A DNA stretch of 64,000 nucleotides from the NCBI GenBank assembly GCA_030248215.1, contig JASANG010000295.1, positions 398,501 through 462,500 on the forward strand, written 5' to 3'. Positions 1 through 11,900 of the stretch are shown one piece after another. This stretch comes from Enoplolaimus lenunculus (taxonomy: Eukaryota; Nematoda; Enoplea; Enoplida; Thoracostomopsidae). Position numbers and translations under genes: made by a program. Position 1 is the first letter of the stretch, and each line of letters opens with the position of its first letter. The notes under the pieces were generated by a model, which ran no database searches, was not told the DNA's origin, and saw only the letters and a program-made list of their open reading frames with translations.

Positions 1-845
1 TCATTTTGTTTTCATGACTTCAAGTATACTCAAGCTTCATCAGACGCTATTTCGCCAACCACCAGGTGGCCAAGTAAGAATCTGAAATTGTTTGAGGAGG
101 CAAACACTTCAAACTGTTTTGTTTTCTAAGCAATCAGTATGTATACACAATTTTAGCTATATTATGTGAATTTTACCAAAAGTCTATTACCTTTTTTATG
201 AATATCTATCTATTAAAGTTTCGTAAATTCCTTCGACTTTAGCAAATAATTTTCTGACCTTCAACTAAACAAGCTAGCAGGTGCGTATTCAAAGGAAAAC
301 AAAAGGGCGATAAGGGCGATATATCCTCTACAAATTCGTAGAGACTAGAAAAACGCACTATCACAGGCTGTTGAATAACATGCAAAGGTCGAAAATTTAT
401 CTCACTCGCTGCCCTTGCTACAAACAAATTTTTTAGACAAGATTATCCACTACCGAAAAGAAATCTGGCTACGCTCCTGCAAGCTAGCAGCCGTAATAAA
501 CAAAGACCTAGTCTTGGCTTATATGCTGTAAACACCTAAATACCACACACCAGGTGTATTTTGTACTGCATGATTTTAATATCGCACTTGCATGCAGTTG
601 TGTTTTTCAACCGAAATCAAAAACTTTCATCATATCCGTCTGTTTCGCAGGTTTATTATAATATAGAACAAAGAGCAACGGTGATTTTTGTTAAAAATCG
701 AACGGTAATTTTATTTAAAAAACCCATCAAGTTAGTTTCTATTTTCTAACGACGAAAAAGTACAGCGTTTTATAACAGCAGATATAATTCAGCCTGTGCT
801 GAGTCAGAGCAGCCATTTTTAAACCTAGGTGCGCAGGAATGGGAG

Positions 846-985
846 TCTCGGTCTCGATCTCGCTTTTTTGAGTCTTGCTCTCGGTCTCGCTTTTTTGACT
901 CTTGCTCTCGGTCTCGCTTTTTTGACTCTTGCTCTCGGTCTCGCTTTTTTGAGTCTCGGTATCGCTTTTTGAGTCTCGGCGGTTC
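846..985. repeat. 27-bp tandem repeat (CTTTTTTGACTCTTGCTCTCGGTCTCG type)
   Basis: About four diverged copies of a 27-base unit rich in CTCGGTCTCG. On the minus strand the unit length keeps a 9-residue frame open (QKSETESKS type), which I read as a by-product of the unit being a multiple of three. Related GGTCTCG motifs recur at 1560-1640 and 30,840-30,870, so this is probably internal to a dispersed element. Confidence 0.75.
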
Positions 986-2280
986 GGAACCGGAACCTGA
1001 AGTCTAAGATTCAGCAAATTATTACTTTTTGTTGAAGTATGGCTGCCCAGTCGTGTGGACCACCTTTTTTGGCCCCCCAGCAATTTAGCTAATATGCAAA
1101 TGAGCTATTAGCTAACTTTTGAGTTCTCAGGTGTCGTTTTTGAAACACAACCCACCAAAACAAACAGTCTCGCAAACATAAGAAATAATTTAAAAGTCCA
1201 AGTTTTGTCTTGTCAATTAAGCTATATGCAAATTAGCTATTCGCTACTATTCAATTATCCGTTTAGACGTTTGTAAACTATTTATTCAAATTCCTACCAT
1301 TAGCGGTTTGAAACCGGAACCAGAAGTCTAAGATTCAGCAAATGTATGACTGTATTGTTGAAGTGATGGCTGATGAATAAAATTTTTTACGTGAAATTAT
1401 AAAATTTCATAGTTACGCAATAATTACGAGCAGATATTTTCAAAAACATAAAAACCTATGAAAAATACGAAAAATTATAAAAACACAAAAAACTACTAAA
1501 ATAACATTAGAAATAGTTTATTTTTGAAAATTTTATATGTTTTTTGCGATGACCAAAAACTGACGGAAACCGAGACTTTTCTTGGTCGGTCTCGGTAGTC
1601 AGGCCTCGGTCTCGGTAGTCAGGTCTCGGTCTCGCTCATAGAAATCTTACTGGTCGCGAAGTAATTCTGAATCTGCTTCTTCCGTTTTAGCAGTTTTTTA
1701 TAAAGGCGCGATCGAATATTAAATTATCCCAAAACCGGAACCGATATGGTTTTTAACGGAATCGGACGTTAACCGCATGCAAAAGTATAAGTTTGCAAAA
1801 TTAAAATTGCTAGTTTGAATTTGTAATTTCACTTACGTGAATATGAAAAGCTTACGTTTATTTATTTGCACGGATATGCAGTAGCATCAAGATGCATGAC
1901 ACCATCGAGTTGTAAAACACAATATTTTGATATTCTGGATCACAACCGTAAATATGAGGTATTTATAATGTTGGTTTATACCGGATTCTAGAGTCGGATA
2001 CGTACGTTGGTTTGATTTTTGCTGGATACTTGGATATTAAAATTTGACCATATATATGTGGACGGTCTTTGTACTTTGCCCTTTATTCACCTTGCATATA
2101 TTCCGAATCCGAACATATTATGAACTGTATCATTTTGCCCACTTAATTAATAAAAATAAATTTAGCGATTGAAGAACATACAAATTGCTTACTTTAGTGT
2201 CTTTTACATGGGGGCCATGTCCACCACAAGAATTCGGCTGTATCTCCAAAATTGATTGGACACTCACGCTATATAGTGTT

Positions 2281-2608
2281 CAGGGATAGACCGGATATTA
2301 ATATTACCGGATACCAGAACCAGAGTCGGATAGTAAATTTTGTATCGGAACCGAAGCCGGATGTTAACCGGATATAGGATATAAATTTGTGCACTGTTGG
2401 AAATGTTTGAGTCGTGCAAAAACATGTACTTATGGACTTAAGATTTATTTTTTACTTGGCTTTTCATTCCGTGTCAGGGTCAACTCTTGACTTGCACGGA
2501 ATTGTAGTCGCTGCAAAATATCTTAGGTTTATACCGGATACGGGAACGGGATACGGATTTCGATTTTTGTCGGATATTAAACCAGCACGGATATCCGGTT
2601 AATCCCCG
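2281..2608 (+). mobile_element. hAT-like MITE with perfect 8-bp target duplication
   Basis: Starts CAGGGATAGACCGGATATT and ends GATATCCGGTTAATCCCCG, an eroded inverted repeat. It is flanked by ATAGTGTT on both sides (2273-2280 and 2609-2616). The interior has repeated ACCGGATAC/GGAACCGG motifs and a TTTGAGTCGTGCAAAA block shared with the copies near 12.3 and 24.6 kb. No coding capacity. The 8-bp duplication and CAGGG ends point to the hAT superfamily. Confidence 0.85.
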
Positions 2609-2639
2609 ATAGTGTTGTGCTTAAAAGATGTGTTATTGT

Positions 2640-3090
2640 GATTCTCTTAGAATTTCTTGGTATCAGGTATCGAGCTTATATCCGGTTCCAGTTTAATATC
2701 AGGCAAAAATCGACATCCGTATCCAATTCTGGTATACGGTATAAACCTACCGGATTGCGGATATTTGCGGTTGTGCTTCCAAATATCACAAAACCACTTT
2801 TTACATGTCGAAATACACTAGATATTTTGCAGCGACTGCAATTCCGGGCGGTCAACAACGGACACTGACATGGAATGAAAAATCCAAGCCAAAAATTAAT
2901 CTTAAATCCATAAATACATATTTTGCACGACTCAAATACTTCCAACTGTGCACAAATTGATACCCTATATCCGGTTCACATCCGTCTCCGGTTCCGGTAC
3001 AAAATTTACTGTCCGGCTCCGGTTCCGGTACAAAATTTACTGTCCGGCTCCGGTTCCTGCGTCCGGTTAAATCAATATCTGGTCGATTTC
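2640..3090 (-). mobile_element. hAT-like MITE, opposite orientation
   Basis: An inverted, diverged copy of the 2281-2608 family. It shares the GCAGCGACTGCAATTCCG block, the TTTTGCACGACTCAAA block and a run of GGCTCCGGTTCCGGTACAAA units. Ends not resolved. Confidence 0.6.
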
Positions 3091-3638
3091 TGCTGGTATG
3101 TCTCCAGTTTGCGTTTATGCAGAACCATTTGCCGTGATTATAATACAAATTTAAGTTAAAACCGTCGGCTTTCATGCAAAATGACTGTCTACATAGCCTT
3201 CATTTATATCACAGCTCACCGGAACTCTTATTTCAACGCATTCATAGTTGACTACGCAGTTTCGTGATAGGCAATTATTGTGATACAGGGTAGAACTGAA
3301 AGCTTCTCCAGATACTGCGCTCGTAACTATCTCTAGATTTTGGCATTTAGCATGGCTAAGGTTTAAAATCTTAGGCGCCAACTTTCCAAAAAACCAAACC
3401 CTCTGTCTTAGTATCAGCTTTTTAATCGTATACTCAACTCACATCCATTCATATTTACCATAAACGGAATTTTACTGCCATGCAGTCCACTCTACTCCGG
3501 GTCCGGACAACTGTCCCACCGCTCCATTATTGCACATTCTTTACCGGAACTCCGATTGGTATACATATCGAACACAACGGCTGTTTCAACTCAACTAGAC
3601 TTTGCTGACAAGTTAAATTCAGCATTTAGCTTGGTGAA

Positions 3639-4046
3639 CAGGGTGCAATCGGAATTCCAATTCAAAATAAATTCCGACTCCGATTCCCATTCCGATTGCA
3701 CAATCAATCGAAATTGGAATTTCCACATTTTAATTTTAAGCTAACTTGTTGTGAAATGTTCTATAAAAATTCTGCATCATTTATCTATTAAATTGTTTTC
3801 GATCAGTTAACTTATCTATAATTAATTGATTGTAGTTTAGTTTTACAGAGCCAAAAAAGGTTGCCAATTTGTTCATGCGACGTTTTGAGAAGTGTTGCCA
3901 GCCAGAAGACACTCTAAATCAATATTATACCTGTTAATACAAATTATCCGTATAGTCACAAAATTTGTAGTTCCGATTCCGATTCCGCTATAAATTTGCT
4001 GTCCAGATTCCAATTCCGGCATAATCAAGTTCGGCTTTGCACCCGG
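3639..4046 (+). mobile_element. hAT-like MITE (GGAATTCC/CCGATTCC type)
   Basis: Starts CAGGGTGCAATCGGAATTCC and ends GGCTTTGCACCCGG, with TTGGTGAA (3631-3638) and TTGGCGAA (4047-4054) as 8-bp flanks, 7 of 8 matching. The interior alternates ATTCCGATTCCGATT motifs and ends with CTATAAATTTGCTGTCC. The same interior occurs in the nested copy at 27.1-27.9 kb. Non-coding. Confidence 0.8.
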
Positions 4047-4894
4047 TTGGCGAAGGCTTAAAATCTCTGAGCTCCAACTTTCCAACAACCTATGCTCTCT
4101 GTCTCAGTCTCGCTTATTCTACTAAAACCAATAACCGTACCCCCCGCCCAGGCACACACATCATTAACAGTATTTCTACTACCATACAGTTTCATAACTC
4201 AACACAACTGTGACACCGTTCCATTATTGCACATTCTTTACACCGGAACTGCCATTGATATACATACCGAACTTTCACTTCGATCTGACTTCGTAGACAA
4301 GATTAATTATCCACAACATGCCAAACATGCGAACAAAAACGCACAAAATAGCCTTTTGTCGTTTTGATTTTATGACCGTTTTTATGTAGGTAAGGAGCAC
4401 AGTTAGCTCAACGTGCTATAATGGAAATGGAGGGTGCGGGGAGGTGGGGCCAAAATTGCTATATGGGCAGACAGGGATGCCACAGCTGGAAATCCATCCG
4501 CACACATAATAAGATAGGTTTAGGTTCAGGCTTATATTTAAGCTTCAGCATGAGCGCAGCGAAATAATGAACAGGGATCTGCCCTAAGATCAAAATGTAG
4601 CCATGCAGTCGAGTTTATATGCAATACCAAACGTAGATGATGGTGCTATAGTTTTATTTTTACCACACAAGTTTCGTGTATATGTTGTGCCGAAGTTGAG
4701 TTAAAACTGTTTTAACATATGTATAGAGCTCATGGCACCGTTGATTAATGCACTGGTAGCACACATTATTAACGCTTAAGTATAACTTTTAGTGTTCACG
4801 ATCGGCTTCTATTTTATATTCACATTGTTTAAATTCAATATGGAACCCAAAACTTCATTTCATTGAAATATTTTGACCAGCACAAATATTTTAT

Positions 4895-4952
4895 GTATAT
4901 ATACATTCATACATACATACATACATACATATTTACATACATACATACATAT
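4895..4952. repeat. (ATAC)n microsatellite
   Basis: Interrupted tetranucleotide run of CATACATACATAC. Simple repeat, no function inferred. Confidence 0.95.
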
Positions 4953-5608
4953 ATTTATCAACGCCTAAAATTTTTCGTCGTCAGCCAAAAAATGTACACC
5001 CAAGCCGTATCTGGCTCGTCCGCCTAAGCACAATATGATTATTAAACTTCACTTCTTTTCTATAGTCAAAAACCTTGGTTATCCGACTTTTTTAGTTACT
5101 TACGGCCCGTTTGAACACGTTTTTTATTCAAAATAAGTGAAAATAAGTCAAAAACACAAAAATCGATTCAATATTTTTCAACTCAGTCACACGTGTTCCG
5201 TTTAAATTAAATTTTGCACACTATCAGCACAACGTACAACATACACTGTCGGTTGTGTTCTAGAAAGAAGTTTCGTTCAGATTAATATGTTTTACAACTT
5301 TTTGTGACTCTTTTACATGCCTTAACATTAACAAGTACTGTAGTACGGCTCAAACCGAAGTGGTCGGAGCTGAATCAATTGGCAGTGCTCTAAATCTATA
5401 CATTTGGTAAAGTAAAACCCAACATTTTTGTATACAAGGTTTTAGTCGCAAATACCAGTGCTTTACTGAGGGGGCGACTCGGTCTGAAAATTGACTGTAC
5501 GAGTAAACATAGTTCAAACTAAAATATTAAACTTCCATATTTCGTTCCTAAAGGCGAATAATTGTGTTGTATTTTTGAAAACCCTACATACGACCTCCAA
5601 AGCCTCAT

Positions 5609-5778
5609 GCCCATAGCCAGAGGACGGCGAGGCAGGGAGAAGGGGGTCCAGCTCTCCCTGGAAAAATTTTGCCCCGCTTAAAAATTTTCGACGTTGCCTG
5701 CAAGTCATCGAAACCCATTGTATGCCCCTTCTGAAAATTGTTTAGCCCCCCTAGCAAGGTGAGCTGGCTACGGGCCTG
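5609..5778. mobile_element. Short MITE-like element with GCCCATAGCCAG ends
   Basis: Ends read GCCCATAGCCAG and, inverted, GCCCGTAGCCAG. The interior has TCTCCCTGGAAAAATTTTG, which recurs diverged near 29,140-29,170. No clear target duplication. It lies in the candidate intron beside the transmembrane exon at 5839. Confidence 0.5.
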
Positions 5779-5838
5779 CAAAGCCTTCTGCGACCATCCT
5801 GCTGTACCCGTGCCGCAATTTGTGTCCCGTTGACTCAC

Positions 5839-5917
5839 CGCAACAAGATCGATATGACTATAGCGCCGATCAAAATTGCCGCAAGCACAACAGTAGCCGC
5901 TATTTGACCAGTATAAG
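5839..5917 (-). CDS. Candidate transmembrane exon 2 of receptor guanylyl cyclase
   Basis: Two bases, 25 codons and two bases. It reads [20 protein letters not shown], then ISILL and the start of an arginine codon: a complete single membrane span followed by a basic stop-transfer residue, as expected after CGFDGKKC. Acceptor TTTATAG, donor GTGAGT at 5838. Its phase fits the GTACGT donor of exon 9048-9151. The intron would then be 3.1 kb. Confidence 0.6.
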
Positions 5918-8900
5918 CTATAAATAGTATAAATGAAATTAAAATTGAGTTCAAATTCAATGTTCGTTTACCTAAGCAAACGTTCTGCACTAGACAGTTT
6001 TGAGACACTTGAATTTTGATAATTTTAGCATTTCAGAATCCTTACGAACTTTTTGCAGACAAAAACAAGACAGCTTAAAATTTTGAACAGTTGAGTCTAA
6101 TACACAGAATATGCAAAATTTTTCAAAATAAAGTCTAAAGACCCCACAAAAGCGTTAGAAACAAACTATCGGTCTATATGTTGTCAAAACACAATCTGAT
6201 ACATGAAGTTAAATCGACAAGATTTACAATTATCAGAAACGGCTATTTTCTACCTTACGTTAAACAGTAATCAAATCAGCTTTAACGGTCACTAATCAAC
6301 TTCATAGTGTAATGTTCTTTTTTAATTTTTGTAGTATGTACGTGTGAAATTTTTGTAATTTCTACTGATGAAATCCTGCTCCCAAAAACAAAGCCCTGCA
6401 TTTAGCCAAAGCGTTTGCAGTTAACAAAATTTTCCACATTCAACACAAAAATACACAAACAACCATATACATCGTGAACAGTCAAAAAAATACTTGACGT
6501 TCATCCAAATCAGTTTCTTATGACAGTTTTTAATTAACGACCAGGGACCTGGGTACGAATTATTACCGTTATCCATCTGCTGCAAAGCGGCGTATAAGCA
6601 CACCTTCAGCATCAAACGTAGCGATGAAACTACTTCCCACCTGTTATTTTATGACACATTCTGCTACTTAGCTAATATGCTAATTACCGAACAGCTAACT
6701 AATTAGCGAGCAGCTAACTAATTAGCCATCAGCTAACTAATTTGCAAGTGTAGTAATTTCAAGACATTGTATTTTGATTTTCCCATGCCCAAAAATCCAC
6801 TATGCAATATTCATGTTAGTAATCAAAAAATCTATGCTTCGACCCCTTAGACACATAGGATATACTCTTTCGCTTTGTACAATATGAGTTGCGCTACTGT
6901 GCAGCTCATCGCCGCACGTCATAATAATAATAATAAAAGTAAATTTTCAATTTTTGACATGACACGCAACGGTGCACAGCGAGTGGAGTGCAACTCTAAT
7001 TGCTACTGCACACTTTCAGGCTTGATATTTATTGCTTCAGATTTCACCGTACAGCGCCACCGGACAAGTATATATAGCGCCTGCCAAATCAACGATATAC
7101 ACTACGCGCAGTTACGATTACCGACCACCAGTGTTGGTGAAATTGAGGCGGCTTGGGTCTCAGAGACGTTTTGCACACACGTAAACTTTTTGCGGGAGAA
7201 AAATTAACTGATATCCACTGAAAAAATGCTTTCGCTTTCCTTAGGTTTAGACTTAAGAATATGCTTATACACTGTTCCGGCCCTCATCTATACAATGGCC
7301 CATGCCATTAATTGGCAAAACCTAATCATCTATAAAAGTTGGTACACATGCTAGCTCGAGACAATCTAATATAACGATTAATCGCGTGATCAAAAAGCAG
7401 ACGTGGAAAAGTTTGACATATTTTCATGCATAGTTTTTTGTGTCTATTGTAATTATATATCGAAGGTTTAATTGGCGATGGTTGATAATAATCGCAAGAA
7501 TCTGTGATGACTCTAGCTAGACAATAGTATATAGTATATGCAGATAGATATTGAGAAAGAAAGGGATATCAATGCTAGTTAAGATCTGCAAAGGATCCCA
7601 CTTCAGCACCCCAATTTGTCTAACTATTAGACAAAATTTTTTTGGATCCTTAGAAGGACCTTGCGACCTTAAAAAATCAAATTTTTCAAAAATTCAAATT
7701 TAGGCGTGGAATGACTAGAACTGGTGATAGGTGCTATACGCATTCGAGAATACGGTTCTAGCTTATAGATATATTTCTGAGCACATTCACATCGACATCA
7801 AGAGCTTCTAACAACCTTAACTATCATTTGTCACAGCAATCACGAACCTAATTCAATGCAACTTTTTGACCTAATGTTCTCCTAGTCCCACTGTTTACTA
7901 ATTAACATTTTAGACGACTGTTTGGTTGTATATAAATGTTCGCAATACTGGTTTCAGAAAATAGTAGTAAAAATAATGCAAACAAATAATAAATAAAAAA
8001 AGTAATATAGCTATCATGTTGTATTTGCAGCAACCTCAAATACTCACAATATCCGCGACGATATAAAGAAATTTATTGTCACCAATGATAACGTCAATGA
8101 TACTGGGTCGTCGCAACTACAGGGAGCGACGGGACCCAGTAATCATTCGCCCGCCAGATCGATAATTTGTCGACAACAAAGAATCCAAGATTGTTCATTT
8201 GTTATGGTTTTTCCTTAAGGCTTACTCTTACCCCCTCTATTATCGACTCCGTGTTGCGATTATGCAACGTATTAACTGTCACAATCACAAATAGTTTCCC
8301 ATATTATGCCTGCTTACCCGGCCTTCTATCCGGGACTTCTGCTTACCATCATTACAACGATATACTACAACTCCTAGTAATTTCCAGGCTGTAATTGTCC
8401 ATTCGCCGGCGCCGCTCTTAATGCATTACAATTCAGAATTTATACTCGCCGCAAGATACGAAAAGAATCAAAACTCCGCCACTGAACAGACCGATTACAA
8501 CGTTACGATCTGGTCTTTGACTGCAGTACAAGGTAAGTTAAATGTTGCATCTATCTTGTAGTTCATCAAAAATCCCCTTACATGATCCACAGCGTATTGT
8601 TATAGCACAATATCACTGAACGGATTCGCTGAATCCCGTAGCCAGCAGTAAAGAAAGCCAAAACCTTTTAGGAGTGGTCGTCAAAATCCTAGGCAAATCT
8701 TGATCACCACGTTTTGCCTCTCCTGTTTAGAAAGTCCTGGCCTAACCAAAACGCATACGAGACATGTCTGATCACCCATCTTGATTGTCATTCTTACATT
8801 GACCAAAGTATTGCAAACCAACTATACTAATGTTGAAACACAATGTAAACAGGAAGTTGAACCTAGTAAATTAAGAACACTACAAAAGGTGTGCCGACAC

Positions 8901-11900
8901 AGCCCAGTTCGCGCCACTCCTCGCACTCCAAGCCTACTCAAACCTCGATCCGACTTTGGCCTACATTACTATACAGAATGCTCTTGAACTGGGGCTCTAA
9001 ACGATCTTACCTAACATATGACTTAACGTTCAATCAGCAATTCTTACGTACTTTTCCCACACTTTTTGCCATCAAATCCACATTTTGGTTCGTCCAGCGG
9101 AGGTTTGTCATTCGGCCACTGGACCCGATAACTATCAACGTATCTAAGGCTCTGGAAAACCAAAACAATCATTGCCATTTATTTAACACACAAAAACGAT
9201 TACGCTAATATGGTAGCTTTTGCATTGAACAACTTTTCCGAAAAGATGCCACTAAACCTATTCGTAGCAGTCGCTTGGCTTACACATTCTGTCTGAACTG
9301 TAGTTCTTGATTTAGTTGTTTACTCCCGCCTCCAATAAATTTCTGTTTCGAATAGTTTATAAATTGGGATGCTACGGCAAACAGGTTTTACATAAAACCA
9401 TTTTATTCAACCCATAAACATATTCCAGCTAAAACTTTCAACTACTGAAATAGCCAGGAACGTGGAAAGAAATGGTTTACGCCCTAATTGTAATCGGGGT
9501 GATTTTGTACCCTGTACCCCCCTGACTACAATATTAAATGGCAATACACCTTTAAAGCGGACCTGGGCCTTTATTTTCAAAATTTCACCAACCACCTGCT
9601 TACCGGAATAATTGACCGATTATCAGTTCCGTAGAAATGTGCAGTCGGCTTCAGCGCATACTTCAAAAACGAATGCTTTGGGTCGACATGTGGCTGACGT
9701 GCCAGCAAAGTATAATTACCCAACGCATCTCCGTTATCATCAATCGACATATCAAAACCTTGCATACCTGAGCGCATCAAAGTATTTCAATTATTATTAT
9801 TATCAAGAGTCGATAATTAGAGTGTGCAACTTCCAAAAATACGCGTGGCATAAAAAGTACCACCGCGCGTTGCGTTTTGTCCATACCCCCCATTATTTAG
9901 AGGGTCAACTGCACACAGAACTCAGCTAAACTTAATTCAAGAATATAACCGGACAAGGCTTGCACTGTGTATCGCAACAGTATTTGCCTGTGTTCAAGGT
10001 TTCAACATCCCCCCAACTGAGGGGGGGGGGTAAGGGAAAAACGCAACGCGTGCCGGATACATTCTTTAATACACAGAATGTACCCAGTTGCACACTCTTG
10101 TTATAAAGAGTGATCATCCACTCTTGTTATTATTGACTATTATAGTGTCCCGAATAAGTAAGGGGTCCCTATTTTGGGTTCGAATCTAAAGAACCCTGAC
10201 CACATGGGAACACCAATTCATCGCGTGATGAAACAAAAAGCATCTGTCCTTACCGGATTTGGAGAAAAAAGTCATGGTATTTAATGTTCAGCAGATCTTA
10301 GCTATAATTGCAAAACTCAGTTTGTACAAACTGGATGGAGTTGCGCAAATAAATTGCAAGATCAACACACATTCAACAAACTTAACGACGAAAACCATAG
10401 AAACAACACAAAAGCACAACCACGACACGCTGTAAGTAATATATCAATCTCTACACATGGCCCTAAACCTGCACTCACAACGCAGATACGCCACCAGCCG
10501 ACCTAATCGATCTTAGAGAACCCACTATATCAACAATTAGTTAAATATAAAGTTTATTTTAAAAAATTAAAAAACTACTTAAAAAGCACCTTTAAAAAAC
10601 TTACTACGATAACTTCGATTGCGTATTCGATTTATAACCGCCGTTCCATCGAGAGGATTACCATTTTCTTCAATCAATTCGTGCACAGCAGTGGCGTACA
10701 GTAGCACTGCGTCGTATAAATAGCTTGCGTACGGCGAATTCTGAAATCGAAATCAGACGAATATAATATGCGACACAATGATTGAGAAATCTGTCAAATT
10801 CTTTACCCCAAGGAACATAAATATTAGCAAGCCTAAGGCTATAACTCCTAGTGCAACAGAAACTAAAAACAACCTCGTCAGACGAAAAGTTTAGCGTGGA
10901 AGTTTTGCACTGGCCGCAAACCAAAATCGGAGCCGGAGTCACGGACCACGGCTGTATTCCACTCGTGCATTTTCCTCCTCGGAAAAATCTAATTAGGTGC
11001 ATTTTCCGCGAGAAAAATTTCAACTAGGTGTGTTTTTGCCCCCGGAAATTTAGATTGATTTTTCTAGCAAAAAATGCATCTTATTAATTCCACGTGATAA
11101 ACGCTGTCCTAGATTAATTTTAGTTACGGGACAATGCAGGTAGACTAATCTTGTTGAGAACAAAAATCCTCTTAGACAGATCTTTGCAATGAGAATAATA
11201 ATGCATCTAGTTTGATTTTTAGAGGCATACATGCATCTAATTGGATTTTTCAGTGGGGTGCACCTGATTAAATTATTCCGGAGGAACTACACCTAGTTCC
11301 ATTTTTACGGGGGAAAATGCATGGTGGATACATGCAACTTTGACACTGAACTTAGGTTACATAACTAAATTGGCATGAACGGCAGTTTGGTTTCAACAAA
11401 AGCGATTCATCAACGCTTCGCAAAAATTTCTTTTACACTTCCTCTTGCACTTCGTCAAATCAAAATTATAAAATTTCACATAACGACGGTCAACAAACGA
11501 CGTTCAGAACTCTGCGAACATACGCGCAGCTGAAAAATGTGCAAAAAAGGAATGCAGTGCTTTATATTTGCCGTTTCATCGGTAAACAGCGATATTGACT
11601 ATTTAATTACCGGCTAGCGTTACGTTTTGAAGCATAACAAATACATCACAACTGTAAGCTTGTACAAATGAATCATGTAACCGTTCAGTATCAAGAGTAC
11701 GGGTATGCGCAAGGACTTAATTGCAGTAGGACATCACTACGGCCAAAAAGCGTGCTTGAGAACAAGTGCGTCCAGCGAAACAAATTCCTCGACCCCATAA
11801 TTTCATAGACTACAAAACCAGCTATGGATTTCAGTCCGAACGCAAAATATCTCATTTTTCCGTATTATTTAACAAACACCCCCAACCTCATTATGCACAT

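Larger units (their letters stand above)
1..5838. other. Left flank, probably intron of the cyclase gene, repeat-filled
   Basis: No kinase-homology or cyclase-domain coding was seen on the minus strand, and no other gene was recognised. It holds a 27-bp tandem repeat, GGTCTCG-rich repeat sequence to about 1,640, hAT-like elements, an ATAC microsatellite and a short element with GCCCATAGCCAG ends, all listed separately. The rest is unremarkable AT-rich sequence. Confidence 0.5.
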
